NCBI GenBank assembly: GCA_964019135.1
Contig: OZ025255.1
Coordinates: 22,297,708-22,361,707, forward strand
Origin: Arenicola marina
Lineage: Eukaryota; Annelida; Polychaeta; Arenicolidae
Direction of reading: 5' to 3'
Length of the DNA: 64,000 nt
The notes beneath the pieces are model-generated. The model saw only the letters and a program-made list of their open reading frames with translations, made no database searches and was not told the origin of the DNA. Shown here in pieces: positions 1-11,779 of the stretch. The position numbers and the translations under genes are program-made. Positions within the stretch are counted from its first letter, which is position 1. Each line of letters starts with the position of its first letter.

Positions 1-2480
1 GTATAAAACATTCAGGTGTCCTAATCCGAACCCATGTTTTGTTGTTCTGCCGCTGTGGCCGCTTACCAACTGTGGTAGGGGGCTGCATCGCTAATGCAAC
101 ACATTAATGAAATCCGCAACATTACCAGACTTAGATACCGAGCTCAGGGTTTCCACTTTGGATTTATTTCCGGTCTGAGCTTAGCTGAGTTGCTTAGCAA
201 GCTGAACTGCAGATCAACAGGTATGTATTTAAAACTCTCGCCCTCAGCCTTTGCAAGTAATATTAAAGGCTGGTACGATCATTCCATGATGACTGTCATT
301 AACCAGTTATTTTACGGTTGGCCTCAATTACGGTGTCCAGCCCTAGTGAGTAATGTAATCGTACACGTGTATTGACGGTATGCATTGTGTGGACCGCTTA
401 GGGGAACTACAAACGTTTGATGTCATGTGCTTTGACGACGAGAGTGCAGTACGTGTCACAACTGTCATGGCCCTGCAGTGCAAGGTCTAGAATGGCAAAT
501 TATGAAACCATAATTATTAGCTGTTACAATATCACAAGAAAGCTCTACCCTACAGCTGTCAAGGACGTGTGTCTAAACTTGAAATGAATAACAGGACATT
601 AGCAAAACATGATACCAGTCTTGATTAACCTGAGTGTAGTATATAACATAAGGTGACAGTGTCGTAGTCTTAAATCTGCTGTGCAACAGATGTCATTTTT
701 GTTTTCTTGTGACTGGGGGCTTATATCTTCATGTATACCATGTCATCAATCTGTGTAACAGGTGCAATGTTTGTTTTCTTGTAACTTATCTTATAAGTCG
801 GTAGCATAACACGTGTCATATAACAGCGGCGTAACAGGTGCCATAAATCGGTAGCATGACACATGTCACGAAGGGCTGAATCTCTCAATTGTCAAATTAT
901 AATGATCGATTGAGGCATCGTTCTTCTAATGTCGCTCATCCACGATCCGAAGACCTGTTCGCAACTAATCGATCGCGCATTGTATCCGCTCAGCATTACA
1001 TGACAAGATTTTAGCCAAATGGTTTGCTTTTAGATAGCAGTGGAGGCACGCATAGTTGTATGATTAGATTATTTGACCAGTGATCAATAAGAAATGGCGC
1101 GATGCTGACCACAGGGGGGACCAGAGAATGGAGGATGGTCACGTCCTCTCATTCTATTGCCGAATTCCGTATATTGTATTCTAGAACGCTGCCCTATATT
1201 GGCGGATCCATTCCAAGTCGCACAAGCCTGGTGGACACTTGGTTATACTTGTTACGCATGAGTGATTCCCCCACCACTGATCCATGTGGCTTCTACGGTG
1301 TTTGGCACCGAAATGAAAGACTTATGATCCTAATCAGCTTCTTATTTACATATCGACATTAAGGCGAACATCGATCGAAGAGACATCAGCTGAAAGGTCT
1401 GCATTTAAATCGAAGATGACGGATGTCACAACAGTTATTCTCATTTTACACGAGATCCGGTCTGTCTCTACCATATTCTATCAAATTACCTTCGATTGCT
1501 GGCCATTCTTATCGATTTCAATTACAATCCTGGAAATCGAGACTTGCTGTTCTGCCTCGATCATCAACCAGTTTTAAAATTTAGTAAATTTCTCATATAA
1601 AACATATGTAAAAAGGTACGTTTTTAATCGATCTATGATAGACGCGATTAACGACCCCACCTCGGTAGTTACGGTTGCCCATAATTTAGACAGCCATCCA
1701 AGGAGGTCGATGCCGATAGATTTTACTGTGACTTGACCATATGGATAGTGAGTTTATCGACCCGCCCAGGGTCCAACAACACTAGACGCGGAGAAACAGG
1801 GGGCTTTAAAAACGTATTTTTCAAATATGTATTTTCATTCCAGGGCTATCAAAGTTTCTGTAGATGGGCGGAGCTATATTTATTCGCTTTCCATCGATTG
1901 TTTTTTATGGCGACTGCATGAAATTTATAGAAAATGATATTCTCCCTCCGCGACCTTTGCCATCGAAGGTAAATGTCAGAATACAACGCGGATACATGGT
2001 TGGTATAAAATATTGACTCGGGCTTCAAACCCCGTCATATTGTGGGGACACGAATGAATGGTGCATTCGGGTGGATGCGAAACTAAACTAACGTCCAGGG
2101 ACACGCCCACGGCTACACGACTCTACATCAGCGCACAAGAAACTTCACAAATATGTCTATAATATATATAATTGTCTATAGTGCAACGTTATTACACCCA
2201 AAACATCCCGTGATAATTGCTAAAGAAACACATATATATACGTGTGTATATATAACTATAGGAAACAATTTATGTTCTAACTTATATAACAAATTAATGT
2301 GCTATATTTGTTTTCACGACATCAACACTACGGCTTCGAAATCCTTGTGTAACAAAACATACCAAAGATATTCGAAAAGTTCAGAAAAACAAAGAGTGGC
2401 ACGCATCATAGAAGCATCAGAACTGCACTGGAAGCTAACGCATAGCTAACACATTATACGTCGCTCATTCGCATATCATC
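1..2480. other. Non-coding stretch, no gene recognised
   Basis: No exon-like frame, RNA gene or intact transposon is visible here. A short imperfect duplication lies at about 797-870: a block with 'cggtagcataacacgtgtca' recurs about 50 bases later in altered form. The rest looks like ordinary intergenic or distal intronic DNA. If the MCTP gene continues leftwards, its later exons are either outside the window or too short for me to see here. Confidence 0.6.
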
Positions 2481-2539
2481 AACGTAGGATAACTTCTAGA
2501 ATAATGAAACGGGGTTTGTGGAAACGTGCCCCGGGTGCA

Positions 2540-2830
2540 AGTTCAAGGGCGCGAACCCACGACCAGTTGGCATGCATCACAACTACGGGCTGGATAGGCG
2601 CCCTATCAATGAAAGGATGGGGAGATGGCTTTGGATTGACAGAGGCATGTTGACCTCGGGTATCCTATCAGCTCAATGGTTGGTTTATTGATTGATTCAA
2701 GTAGGACATTTTAATATAGGCATAATAGGAAGGGCCAAGAGAGATTGGATCCAGGTCATCGGGAGTGACCCACCACGAAAGACATGGGATTAGGATCCTG
2801 AACAAGACATTTGTACAGGTAATGAAACAT
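2540..2830 (-). mobile_element. Degenerate tRNA-derived SINE remnants
   Basis: Positions 2540-2610 resemble a reversed tRNA-like head with a box-B-like 'gcgcgaacccacgacc'. Positions 2678-2830 resemble the reversed tail of the SINE family best seen at 9927-10173, with 'ggttggtttattgattgatt', then a degraded body including 'gaaagacatgggat'. Both are heavily diverged, and whether they are one or two insertions cannot be told. Confidence 0.45.
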
Positions 2831-3127
2831 GAAACAAATGTTAACCTATATCCAATAGTGTTATATACTATATACGGAAGAATTGTACCATAATATCAGA
2901 ATGTATAAAGAGTCAGGCGAAGGACAAAGAAGGGCTGACAAGGAATGAACCATACGTGTCATATGATATGTTTGTGAAGCAAACAAACGCTTCACACCTT
3001 AATAGCATATCATATATATCCTATTAAAATATCGAGTCTCATTTAATCAATGTTTTTTATCCAGTCTGTAAAATAACGAGACTCCGGTTCAGTCACCATC
3101 CACCAATGGTTTGGGCATACGGAACCC

Positions 3128-3534
3128 TAACTCTGACATCAAAACCACCAACAACACCAATTATTGCTAGACGCGAGGTGAGCATTTACATGTGAATTTG
3201 ATGTTGCAAACCTCAGAAAATAAATTATGTTTAAACCAACCACCAACAAGGTGAAGGTCTTGAATAACACGCCACTTTTCGATGCAGAACGCAAGCATGG
3301 CGGCGTACGCAAACTAAAGTCGTAAATGGCTTATGTTTCCCATATCAGAGTATATTTTGTCGGCGTTCGACTTGAAACAAGGCGCCGGGAGTGAGAATAC
3401 AGTAGATTTGCAAAAAGGTAAACACTTCAAATATTAGTGAAGACATTTTGTACCGGGAGCTTTTGAAAGGGCCATCGAAAAGTGTTGTGCTATTCTAAAT
3501 CTTCACCTTGGTGGTGGTTTTGATGTCAGAGCTA
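3128..3534. mobile_element. MITE with about 23-bp terminal inverted repeats and 9-bp target duplication
   Basis: The left end (3128) reads TAACTCTGACATCAAAACCA. The reverse complement of the right end (3534) reads TAGCTCTGACATCAAAACCA, so the termini match for about 23 bases with one difference. The direct repeat ACGGAACCC flanks both sides (3119-3127 and 3535-3543, or 11 bp if the following TA is counted). A 9-bp duplication with such ends suits a Mutator-like (MULE) non-autonomous element, but that family call is inference. Inside, 3239-3285 and 3473-3520 are also inverted copies of each other, so the original ends were near 70 bp before the left one was split by a later insertion. No transposase frame is present. 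Confidence 0.72.
3155..3238. mobile_element. 84-bp insertion nested in the MITE left end
   Basis: The 11-bp direct repeat ACCACCAACAA occurs at 3144-3154 and 3239-3249. The 84 bases between the copies interrupt the match between the MITE's two arms. This is what a later small insertion with its own target duplication would leave. The insert has an internal inverted pair (GAGGTG... and ...AACCTC) but no ends I recognise. Confidence 0.55.
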
Positions 3535-4092
3535 ACGGAACCCTAGACATAACCCAGATATACTCCTAGTATGAGGAAACGTATTCGACAATAAGCCGCA
3601 ATAAGCGTTAAAGGATGAACCTTAACGTGCAAAGATGTTAATGCAAGTATAATGCTTACTAAGTAGGTCCCGATTTAAACAACATTTTCGTTCCTCTTTT
3701 GCGACAGAGGTCAGAGCAGTGCTTACGGCGATGTTGACCAATAGTCATTAGCTGTTTTGGAAGTTACCCCCAACCCCCCTATCCACCATGGGAGACAAAA
3801 CGGTAACCACAATAAGCTAAGTGCAGGGAAGGAACCCATATGGTCTCTATTGATAATATTATTTCAACATTCCAATTTATATATGAACGAAATTTAATGC
3901 AATGTGTTACTGATTGAGCGACATGCCGACAATTTAAATCAAAACTAAAATCGCCGCTAGGTGGAGCAAAGTGCTTACATTCAGTGGAGACTGATCCGGG
4001 GAATCATCCTCTTTGTCTGAGCTCATGGTCGCTGGTGTTTCGAGGAATCGTTCACTGGTGTGTCCAGGTACGGCGAATGTTGAAACAACGAA

Positions 4093-4250
4093 GTGGTCAC
4101 CGGTATAACACCGAGGTCGTACGGACAGACAGGTGAGTGGTGTACCACCGAGGGCGTACCGACAGGCAGGTCAGTGGTGTACCACCGAGGGCGTACCGAC
4201 AGGCAGATCAGTGGTGTACCACCGAGGGCGTACCGTCGGGCAGATAAATG
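4093..4250. repeat. Minisatellite, 37-bp unit, about 4 copies
   Basis: Unit starts at 4137, 4174 and 4211 are exactly 37 bases apart, with a degenerate first copy from about 4093. The unit contains 'gtggtgtaccaccgagggcg', whose GGTGTACCACC core is nearly self-complementary. Short open frames across it are by-products. Confidence 0.85.
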
Positions 4251-6470
4251 TAATCATTGGCCGACGCAGTCGTCAGTGGCTTTACTGCCGAGGTGACCAC
4301 TGGAATGCCGTGGATCTGGTCAATGTTCGGCCAGTTCTGTATCAATGGTGGCTCTTGATGAGGACACACCATACACTGTGTTAAACGACCAGCAGATATC
4401 GGCAGCCGGGAAGGAAATAACGCGTGGCGAAGACTTGCCCTTTACGACGCCGCGCTCAAATCACCTGTCGTTCGAACGACATTGGTGCCCGCAGTCAGCA
4501 TCTAAACCAACGACACTCCTCCACCTGTCAATCCTTCCATCTATTCATCGATCTCAGGCTATGAAGTTCGTATTTTCGCCCTCACTTAGCGCTTAAACTG
4601 TTCGAGACGCGTGTCTGTAGAGACACGACAACTTCAGTTAGCTTTGACCTCAGCACGATCTAGGCTTAATATAAAGCCAGAAGAGCATTGGGCAGGTCAA
4701 TTCTAGACGCAGTGATTAAGAAAATGGCAATGCTTATTTTAAAGAGAATTCTGCACAACGGTAACCGCCGATATATATTAATATGGCAGACTCCCGCGGG
4801 AAATCCAATACTGCCCTTGCACGTTATATCCAATTTCAAATTGCGAGCCACCAGAGTGACGAGTCCTCTTTCACAGCGACGCCTTTGAGCAGCGTGACCA
4901 GGGGAAACCAGCCGCCACACGAGAAAACGCGAGACAACGCGAGAGCGAGAGATGAGAGGGGTCACGTCTATCTATCTGACGTGGTGCAGGCCATTCAAAC
5001 CACGTGACACTCGACGCGTCGATACCCCATGACATCCGCGACCAATTAAGAAGTGACGAACAGACAGACCTGCCAGCTTTATAGTATCATTTGATACCGT
5101 GGCGCGCATGATCTCGCGGATCAATGACAGTGTTTCATCAATCTGTCAGACCAGCCCGGCGGAAAGGGCATGAGGAGCACCGTCGCACACGCGTCTAAGA
5201 GGCCGCATACAAAAAAGATCGGTAGGAGAATGGGTGGATTGGCGTTTTGACGTCACCTGTCTGCAAAAGCATATGGCTTGAAGCTCACCAGTACACACAC
5301 ATATATTAACTGACGCGTTTAGCGCAAAAAACCTCCAAATACCTAATTTTAGGTGCGATCTACAGGTAGAGCAAGACGAAAAGAGGACTTCCGCGTTTAT
5401 AAGTGTGTACAGGTTTGTTGTTTTTTGTTTGCCAGAAGGAAAACCATCTGTGTGTTGTTGTCGAGGATAATTGACTTTGTCCTCGCCGACCTCCATTAAC
5501 CAAGCGGACCACTCCCGCAGGCTGATCCCATATGTCCTCAAATGTTAACGATGCATTAACCTTTAATGCGGCCGGCCAAGTCATTATGGATGTACAGCTA
5601 TCTGCAGTAATGGGACCTGGTCACTCCAAGTCAGTGGCCAGCTTTTTTTCTCCATGACAAAAAGCAGATTATAACATGTTCGTTAAATACTAAAGAGCTG
5701 GAGAGAGGGTCCTATTTCTTTGCAAAAGAGGACACTTTGCAACCAAGTGGCCAGTTTGCGTGCATATTCTGCTAAACAGCTCAAGGGTAAGGTTAAAATG
5801 ATGAATAGTTGTTGTATTTTCATAATAATTAAGTACATGTATCTCATCAGCTCATTTTATCATTGTCGGTCAATAGCACCTGTGCTAATGTTTACTGCTG
5901 ACGTTTATATACCGACGTTAAGTAAAACTTTATCTTATCTTTTCTTATCTTATATGATATTATATTATCATATATTATTTTATCTTATCTTGGAAGCCCG
6001 GCCGCTGCCGATCGCTGGGTAAGTGAGCATGTCGCGTAGCCTTCGGTTACTGGATGGCGTCACATTGACGATCACTGCCAGCAGGTGGCGACACTGACCT
6101 ACGACTGGAATATCGACGTTTGCTAAGCGAGCACTTCCACAATGGCCCAACATGAAAGACGCAGTTATTTGGAAATATAATGTACAAATGACTGCCATAG
6201 ATTGTCATCGCTTAACACATGGGGACACCTTGCTGTTGAGTGACTAAGCTGCTCGTATAGCAGTATTCTAGCTCTATTTCCCAGATGTATACTGGACATT
6301 GTTTGATCTTGTTGGTGTTCAATGTGTAGGAAATATAAACATGATCATGTCTTTCATGGCAACTCTAGTGACGATATCAAACTTAGGCCCGCAGATAACG
6401 GGGTTTCAATTTTCTGTTTTCTTTAACATTTTTGTTTTTGCGCACTACATATTTGTATCTATGCGATATG
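4251..6470. other. Non-coding stretch, no gene recognised
   Basis: No conserved domain or exon with convincing splice sites was found on either strand. Positions 5920-5995 are a low-complexity run built from 'ttatcttatc'. Frames of 60-130 codons occur on both strands, but their translations show no recognisable motif or biased composition. Confidence 0.55.
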
Positions 6471-6471
6471 G

Positions 6472-6498
6472 ATGTAACATGCGATTTGCATGTTACAT
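6472..6498. repeat. Perfect 11-bp hairpin
   Basis: ATGTAACATGC at 6472-6482 is followed by five bases (gattt) and its exact reverse complement at 6488-6498. It lies in AT-rich DNA, with no terminator or transposon context that would give it a function. Confidence 0.6.
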
Positions 6499-6649
6499 AT
6501 TCATATTTACAACTTATATATTGCGCATTGCATACCATCGCAAAAATGAGGCGTTCGCAATACCAGAGTAACTGATGCGTTAGCCCACTGGCCTAACTAT
6601 AAACCTAACCCATGCCTTCCAGGGATTGCTGCTTAGATTTAGGAACAAC

Positions 6650-6840
6650 GCTGCAACCTACGTAGGTCATATCGAGGGTCAAGGAAGAGAAGAGAGGAGC
6701 CATGTCTCCGGGAGTAACCCCTATTCTATGCGAAGAGAGACCTTTATCCTGCTCAAACCTAGACATTTGTACAGGTGGACGCAAACCACGCATCAGCCGC
6801 TTGGACTGGCCTAGCCGAGCGTGCTACATACTAAGCCACG
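6650..6840 (-). mobile_element. Degraded tRNA-derived SINE (family A)
   Basis: It carries altered versions of the family A body ('ggtcatatcgagggtcaa', 'gaggagccatgtctccggga') and a degraded head. The order is that of a minus-strand insertion, matching 9927-10173. It is much older than the copies at 10 and 11 kb. Confidence 0.6.
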
Positions 6841-7750
6841 GGTGACCCAGAGACAGATCTTAAGAACCATTCTGGGATAAATACGTTAATAAACTGTCCA
6901 AACAATGAAAATTAGTGATTGAGCAGGATACATAGCATGAAACACAAGCAGATGTGTAATATCGAATACTTCTCCAATTCCCCGTGAACACATTATAGAG
7001 TAGGCCTGGCCCACTTATAGAGTGCCAATGGAGAACTCACCAAGAACTTCAACAATCGACCTCTTCCATACATACACTTCCAGGATTAATCGATCCCAGC
7101 TCTATATCGAGCCTCCACATCCGCAACGGGGATGTTGAACTATACATCGAAGTGATTTTTAAAATTAATTATTGACCAGTTAGTCCATTAACATTAATTA
7201 ATTTAAGTGATTCATTAGGAGTATATTGTAGCGATCCATATCGTGCGGAGATATCGTCTGTCACATCCCACTGGCGGTAAGCGAAATCTGGATTACCTGA
7301 ATCATCTCGTCCTGCTATATAGTATATTATATATCCCGCTAGACATGAAAGATTCCGACACAAGCTTTCAATGGATCCAGATAGTCACGTCTTATCCAAA
7401 CATGCACAGCCTTGCTGTCCTAGTAAATAATAAAGGATGTTGGCTCTGCGGTGGCTGACACATCCAAGCAGGATGCTTCCTTAGTCCTGCCGCATACTGA
7501 TGGTCCAGCGAGTCCCTGTTGCAGTTAATCAAGAGATTTATGTGGTGGGGCGGTTTGGAGTAGATGGGGATGGGGTCGGATATGTCTTTGCCACAGTGGA
7601 GGAGGACACGAGATTATGTATGACCCGTGGCTTCCTAGCGACATTGACGCTGAAGGTCATATGTCGGGCATGGCCGCATCCCTCGCCGTCTATTCCAGGC
7701 TGGTTGTACACTGGGAGGGGTTGTCCCTCTGTGGCGGGTGGGGGGGCGGG
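6841..7750. other. Non-coding stretch
   Basis: I see no gene, repeat or structured element here. Short frames at about 7170-7460 on both strands have no recognisable motif. Confidence 0.5.
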
Positions 7751-7756
7751 GGTGAT

Positions 7757-7918
7757 GACGTCTTGTACTGTACGTGTCTGTGTGGGGGGTGAGGATGTCT
7801 TGTACTGTACGTGTCTGTGTGGGGGGTGAGGATGTCTTGTACTGTACGTGTCAGTGTGGGGGTGAGGATGTCTTGTACTGTACGTGTCTGTGTGGGGGGT
7901 GAGGATGTCTTGTACTGC
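7757..7918. repeat. Minisatellite, 37-bp G-rich unit, 5 copies
   Basis: Units start at 7757, 7794, 7831, 7867 and 7904 (spacing 37, 37, 36, 37). Each has 'gatgtcttgtactgtacgtg' followed by 'tctgtgtggggggtgag'. GTACTGTAC gives each unit a short inverted repeat. Copies are nearly identical, which suggests recent expansion. Long frames on the minus strand here are repeat by-products. Confidence 0.9.
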
Positions 7919-8129
7919 AGCACAGGGAGGCATCCCCCCGGGGAATCCATCTCACACAATGGCTCTCTTCGGCAGGGCATTTGATGTGGCTTCACAAGGC
8001 GCCACGCCATTAGGCCTGAAGGCGATGTGGGAGACGTCACAGCAGTCTGGTGGATAAATGGTTCCATTCGTGAGCCAGACCACCTTTGTGGACTTATATA
8101 GGCCACACCGGCTGTACCACAATGAGATA

Positions 8130-8250
8130 GAAGATGAGACGGCCCTAGAAACAGGTGGGGCCTGCACCGGTGGGACTTGAACACACAGTCCAGCGCCCTA
8201 CATCTCGACAGCGGTGGTTCCTCAGATCTGCTAAGGCAATAGTGCTTGCA
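8130..8250 (-). mobile_element. tRNA-derived SINE fragment
   Basis: In reverse complement this has a tRNA-like box B region (from 'gtgggacttgaacacacagt') and a head-like segment ending near 'ggtggttcctc'. It resembles the family B SINEs at 20.1 and 25.4 kb but is diverged. Confidence 0.45.
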
Positions 8251-8589
8251 GTTATTTTGGCCCAAATGTTCTGATGCCTTGTTTATATGTCACGATATTG
8301 AGGCGTTTCTAATTGTCTTGTTTTACATGTCAGGTTCTGCTTTCCACGTCCTGGTTGTCGTGATGTCAGTACCGGCGAAAGTGGTCGTTAAACTCAACAT
8401 TAAAAACATTAAATCAAAACTGAATATCGCGTTGCGAATCGGCCATTCCCCAAAGATGACAAAATGGCACGAGGTGAAATGTTGGTGTTTAAAGCAGCGG
8501 TTGCGCACGTGAGGGCTAAATAGAGGCTAAAAAATATTGCACATGATGTCGGGTAAAGAATGTTCCCGGGACAATGAAATTTGCCCCTA

Positions 8590-8650
8590 ATCCAGATCTG
8601 CATCTCAACCTGCTTATCAACTGAGCTAGGAAGGCTCCCCCGAACAAATG
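8590..8650 (-). mobile_element. SINE head fragment with box A
   Basis: The reverse complement contains CCTAGCTCAGTTGATAAGC, a good tRNA box A region. Downstream sequence does not continue into an identifiable tRNA body, so this is a truncated SINE head and not a tRNA gene. Confidence 0.5.
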
Positions 8651-8659
8651 GCCGAAAAG

Positions 8660-9740
8660 TACCTTTGTCTCGGCAAAATTTGACAGCACGGTATTATATT
8701 GTATTTATAGTAGAACTGTATAACTACGTATGTTTATATCTTATGTTTGAGGCATGTGCGCAGGGCATTGTGGGGCAGTAGTTCTCTCTTTACCGTTGAC
8801 ACAGGGATTTTCGATATTTCGATTTTTTGGACACTGGCATTTTCCTACCCACTATAGTCGGCACGGAAAATATTTGCCGCCTCGTTTTCTAATTTGACAC
8901 GAAATGTTTCATTGACAAGCCTAAAAGCAGTTTATATTTGTGAACTTGATCCAAAGACCCAACAGAATTTGGCGTACTCACAGTCCTGTTGTCAAAAGAA
9001 TTCACATGATGCCAACATTATGAGTTTCACGCAAACGAAGCAGACAAGTTTCGCCATGACCGTCGCTCTGTTTACCTTGTCATCTGTCATGTCTGTGGGC
9101 GATAGTATTGCTGGTATTTTGGGCAGGGGGGTTAGGTTGTGTCAATGTCAAGCCGTAACTTGAATTAAGCTTACATGCGTTCATAGTTCTTCTCATATTA
9201 TGAACATTGAAGCTAAACCTCATTCCTTTTGCATTGCTTTTGCTTTGAGACGCTAAAATTACTGTTAGTATAGAAACTTTGCATGGGCACATAATGTTCT
9301 GTCCCCTTTTCTAGTGCCTGATATTAGACTCTTCCGTGGGTTTACTCCTTTTAACCAATGAAAACGCAGTAATATGACCTTCACCTTACGATATCATGAA
9401 AAAGCGGCTGTCAACACAGTTTCGTCTGCTATACTTTATGCTAGAGACTATCGAGTTGTGCTGTTATTAAACAAGATACATTTTCAAGTAAGTTAAAATC
9501 ACAAGGGTCTTGTGTAATGGAGCAAATAAATACATAAATCGTGGCTGCAAATGGTACACGGACAAAAATATTTACGAAAGCGAGGCGGCAGATATTAAAC
9601 GCGCCGACTAGTCACTGTCATGGATTAAAGGCACAACGACACCGCCTAGTATCGCTTTAGAAATGCTGTACCGCACACCAGTCACCGATCCGTTGGACGC
9701 ACTTCACACAATGTAACGGTTCTATTGCTAACGGTAATGC
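8660..9740. other. Non-coding stretch
   Basis: No recognisable gene or element. A frame at about 8894-9163 on the plus strand has no conserved motif and no acceptor or donor of convincing strength at its borders. Confidence 0.5.
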
Positions 9741-9754
9741 GCGGACAAGCCAAA

Positions 9755-9845
9755 CTTCCGGAATCAAAGACTAGTCCAATACTTCCGGTATCAATGATAG
9801 TCCTGCTAGGACTAGCATTTCCGGCAGAAACAATACTTCCGGTCG
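9755..9845. promoter_or_regulatory. Cluster of ETS-like TTCCGG motifs
   Basis: Four TTCCGG cores lie within about 90 bases: 'aaacttccggaatc', 'aatacttccggtatc', 'catttccggcag' and 'aatacttccggtcgg'. ACTTCCGG is the reverse complement of the ETS/GABP consensus CCGGAAGT. No transcript start is otherwise supported here, so a regulatory role is inference only. Confidence 0.3.
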
Positions 9846-9926
9846 GTTGCTCTTACATGATACCTTATGGCACAGTGTTTGCAACAAACGAATTATGATA
9901 AACGCTGATATGAAAACAATGTCTAT

Positions 9927-10173
9927 GGTTGGTTATTCACGACGCTTTAACCGCTTTTGGTCATATCGCGTCAATGGGAGAAGAAGAGAGTGGAACCATA
10001 TCCCCGGGAGTAACCCCCTGCTCTTTGCGAAGAAAGACATGGGATCTTTATCCTGCGACCACACAGACATAGCCACAGCAGGGCTCGAACCACCGATCCA
10101 CGTGCCGTTAGGCTCTCGGATAGCCAGAGCTCTCAATGCGAGCGCTCTAGCCCACTGAGCTATCGCGCCGGCC
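9927..10173 (-). mobile_element. tRNA-derived SINE, family A, near full length
   Basis: Read on the minus strand it begins with GGCGCGATAGCTCAGTGGGC (box A region). It then has box B GGTTCGAGCCC, a body including 'gacgcgatatgacc', and an (AACC)n-type tail seen on the plus strand as GGTTGGTT at 9927. This head, body and tail order defines family A here, which is repeated at several other places in the window. It is Pol III-type and has no protein. It would move only with a partner LINE's reverse transcriptase. Confidence 0.88.
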
Positions 10174-10429
10174 TCTAATTTCTATGGAAGCTTCTATATA
10201 CATTTCCCCGTGAAACATAGCGGTAATATTATGATCAGTGTCTCGTTGATTTATTGGTTGGTATGTGGATACTACCATATGAGGTCAGTGGGAAGGGTTT
10301 AGCGTTGAGCTCAGCCATATCCACGACACTGACTCAATTTTCGAGCACCGATCGGGTGACCCCATGTCTCAATTGTCCCTTGCTCTCGGTTCTCTCCAGC
10401 GGACCCATGACTTTTGAGTTTAGAAAAAC

Positions 10430-10680
10430 CCATGAGTTTAGTGCCAGCCTTGTGCACCGGTGGGCTAAACCTGATGCTGGAACGTACGTGATACGAAGGG
10501 CATATTTGCTGTTTTAGACCCACACGTGCTGCCTTAGCTCACCGGGGACACTCCTTGACGTGGATGAACCACGCCCCAGCTTAGATCGTCCAGACCGGAT
10601 TTCGAACCAGGGACTATTTGATCAGTAGTCTTTAATGAGGTTTAATGGGCTTCAAACACTCGGCCACGGAAGCCAATACC
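10430..10680 (-). mobile_element. Diverged SINE remnants (family B-like)
   Basis: Two tail-like blocks ('gccagccttgtgcaccggtg' near 10447 and a second near 10510-10545) precede a box-B-like 'ggatttcgaaccagggacta'. The layout matches reversed family B SINEs (compare 25408-25594), but identity is low. Two overlapping old insertions are possible. Confidence 0.5.
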
Positions 10681-10939
10681 CTTGAAATCGAGGACAATAC
10701 CTAGGTCCCGATGGGACTACTGCGAGGCAAGTGCACCCGCCTCCGACATAGCCAAGTGTTATGTCCATAACACATTGTTTTCGCAAATAACGTTATCGGT
10801 ATATGATGCGACAATCGATTGAATGGCGTAAAATGTCAATAATAACAGTGGAGTCGAAATTAAGTAGCACTTAAACAATATTACTGCGCAGAAATGTCAG
10901 AAACTCTGTCCAGGCTGAATGACTACCCAGACCCAACGG

Positions 10940-11211
10940 TTGGTTGGTTGGTTATTCAGGACGCATTAACCACTTTTGGTCATATCGCGTCAATGGGAGA
11001 AGGAAGGGAGAGTGGAGCCATGTCCCCCGGGGGTAACCCCCTACTCTTTACGAAGAAAGACATGGGATCTTTATCCTGTAACTACACAGACATGGCCACA
11101 GCAGAGCTGCAACCACCGACCCACGTGCCGTTAGGCTCTCAGGTGGCCAGAGCACTCAACGCCAGCGTTCTAGCCCACTAAGCTGTCGCGCCGCCCCCCC
11201 CCCCACCCCCA
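10940..11211 (-). mobile_element. tRNA-derived SINE, family A, complete, with 11-bp target duplication
   Basis: This is the same family as 9927-10173, with the head reading GGCGCGACAGCTTAGTGGGC on the minus strand and a GGTTGGTTGGTTGGTT tail. The direct repeat AGACCCAACGG flanks it exactly (10929-10939 and 11212-11222), the mark of LINE-mediated insertion. A run of C's (about 11192-11210) lies between the head and the right-hand duplication. Confidence 0.92.
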
Positions 11212-11699
11212 AGACCCAACGGGGATAAATATATAATTCATTTTAAATACGTTTGTGGAGGCATCGATATAACTACATACTTCTGTAAAGTTATATTATC
11301 CAGCATTGTTAGATGTCCATAGTTCAATTTTTTGCTACTTTCTCGACCAGGCATGCAAGAGCCGTGCCGCCGCAATGGGGTGGGCACTCGAAACACAAAT
11401 TAATTCTAACTTAACGGTGCACCGCCATTGTGGTCTGTGGCGACAGTTTCCTGTCAAACCGCACGGCCTGATGCCAGTATAAACACGAGGCGTATGAAAG
11501 CATCCCGCAATTTGATAGTTCGATAATCTCATTGATTGATTTCCAAACGGACAAAAGCAAAGATTCATGTGGAAAGGTACGTTGGACTGGGATGAGTCAT
11601 CCGGCGCTTTTTAATGCTAGTTTTAAAGTTTGCACTCTCTCTGGGGTTGAACTAACCTCGGCCGACACAGGGAACAACTGGATATCATGGAAGGGGGCA

Positions 11700-11770
11700 T
11701 TATGGTTGGATATGTGTTTTAGGCCAGGTTTGTGCACGAATGGACTAATCGGGGCCACCGAATGGCGGTC
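11700..11770 (-). mobile_element. SINE tail fragment (family B)
   Basis: 'gtgttttaggccaggtttgt' followed by 'gcacgaatggactaatcggg' matches the reversed family B tail ('gtgttttaggccacttttgt' at 25.4 kb). No tRNA-like head follows, so the piece is truncated. Confidence 0.5.
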
Positions 11771-11779
11771 CAAACAATC

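Noticed and set aside
9927-10173. Possible functional tRNA gene (box A and box B present)
   Set aside because: The 3' half does not close a tRNA cloverleaf, and the sequence continues into a body and tail shared by many copies, so it is a SINE.
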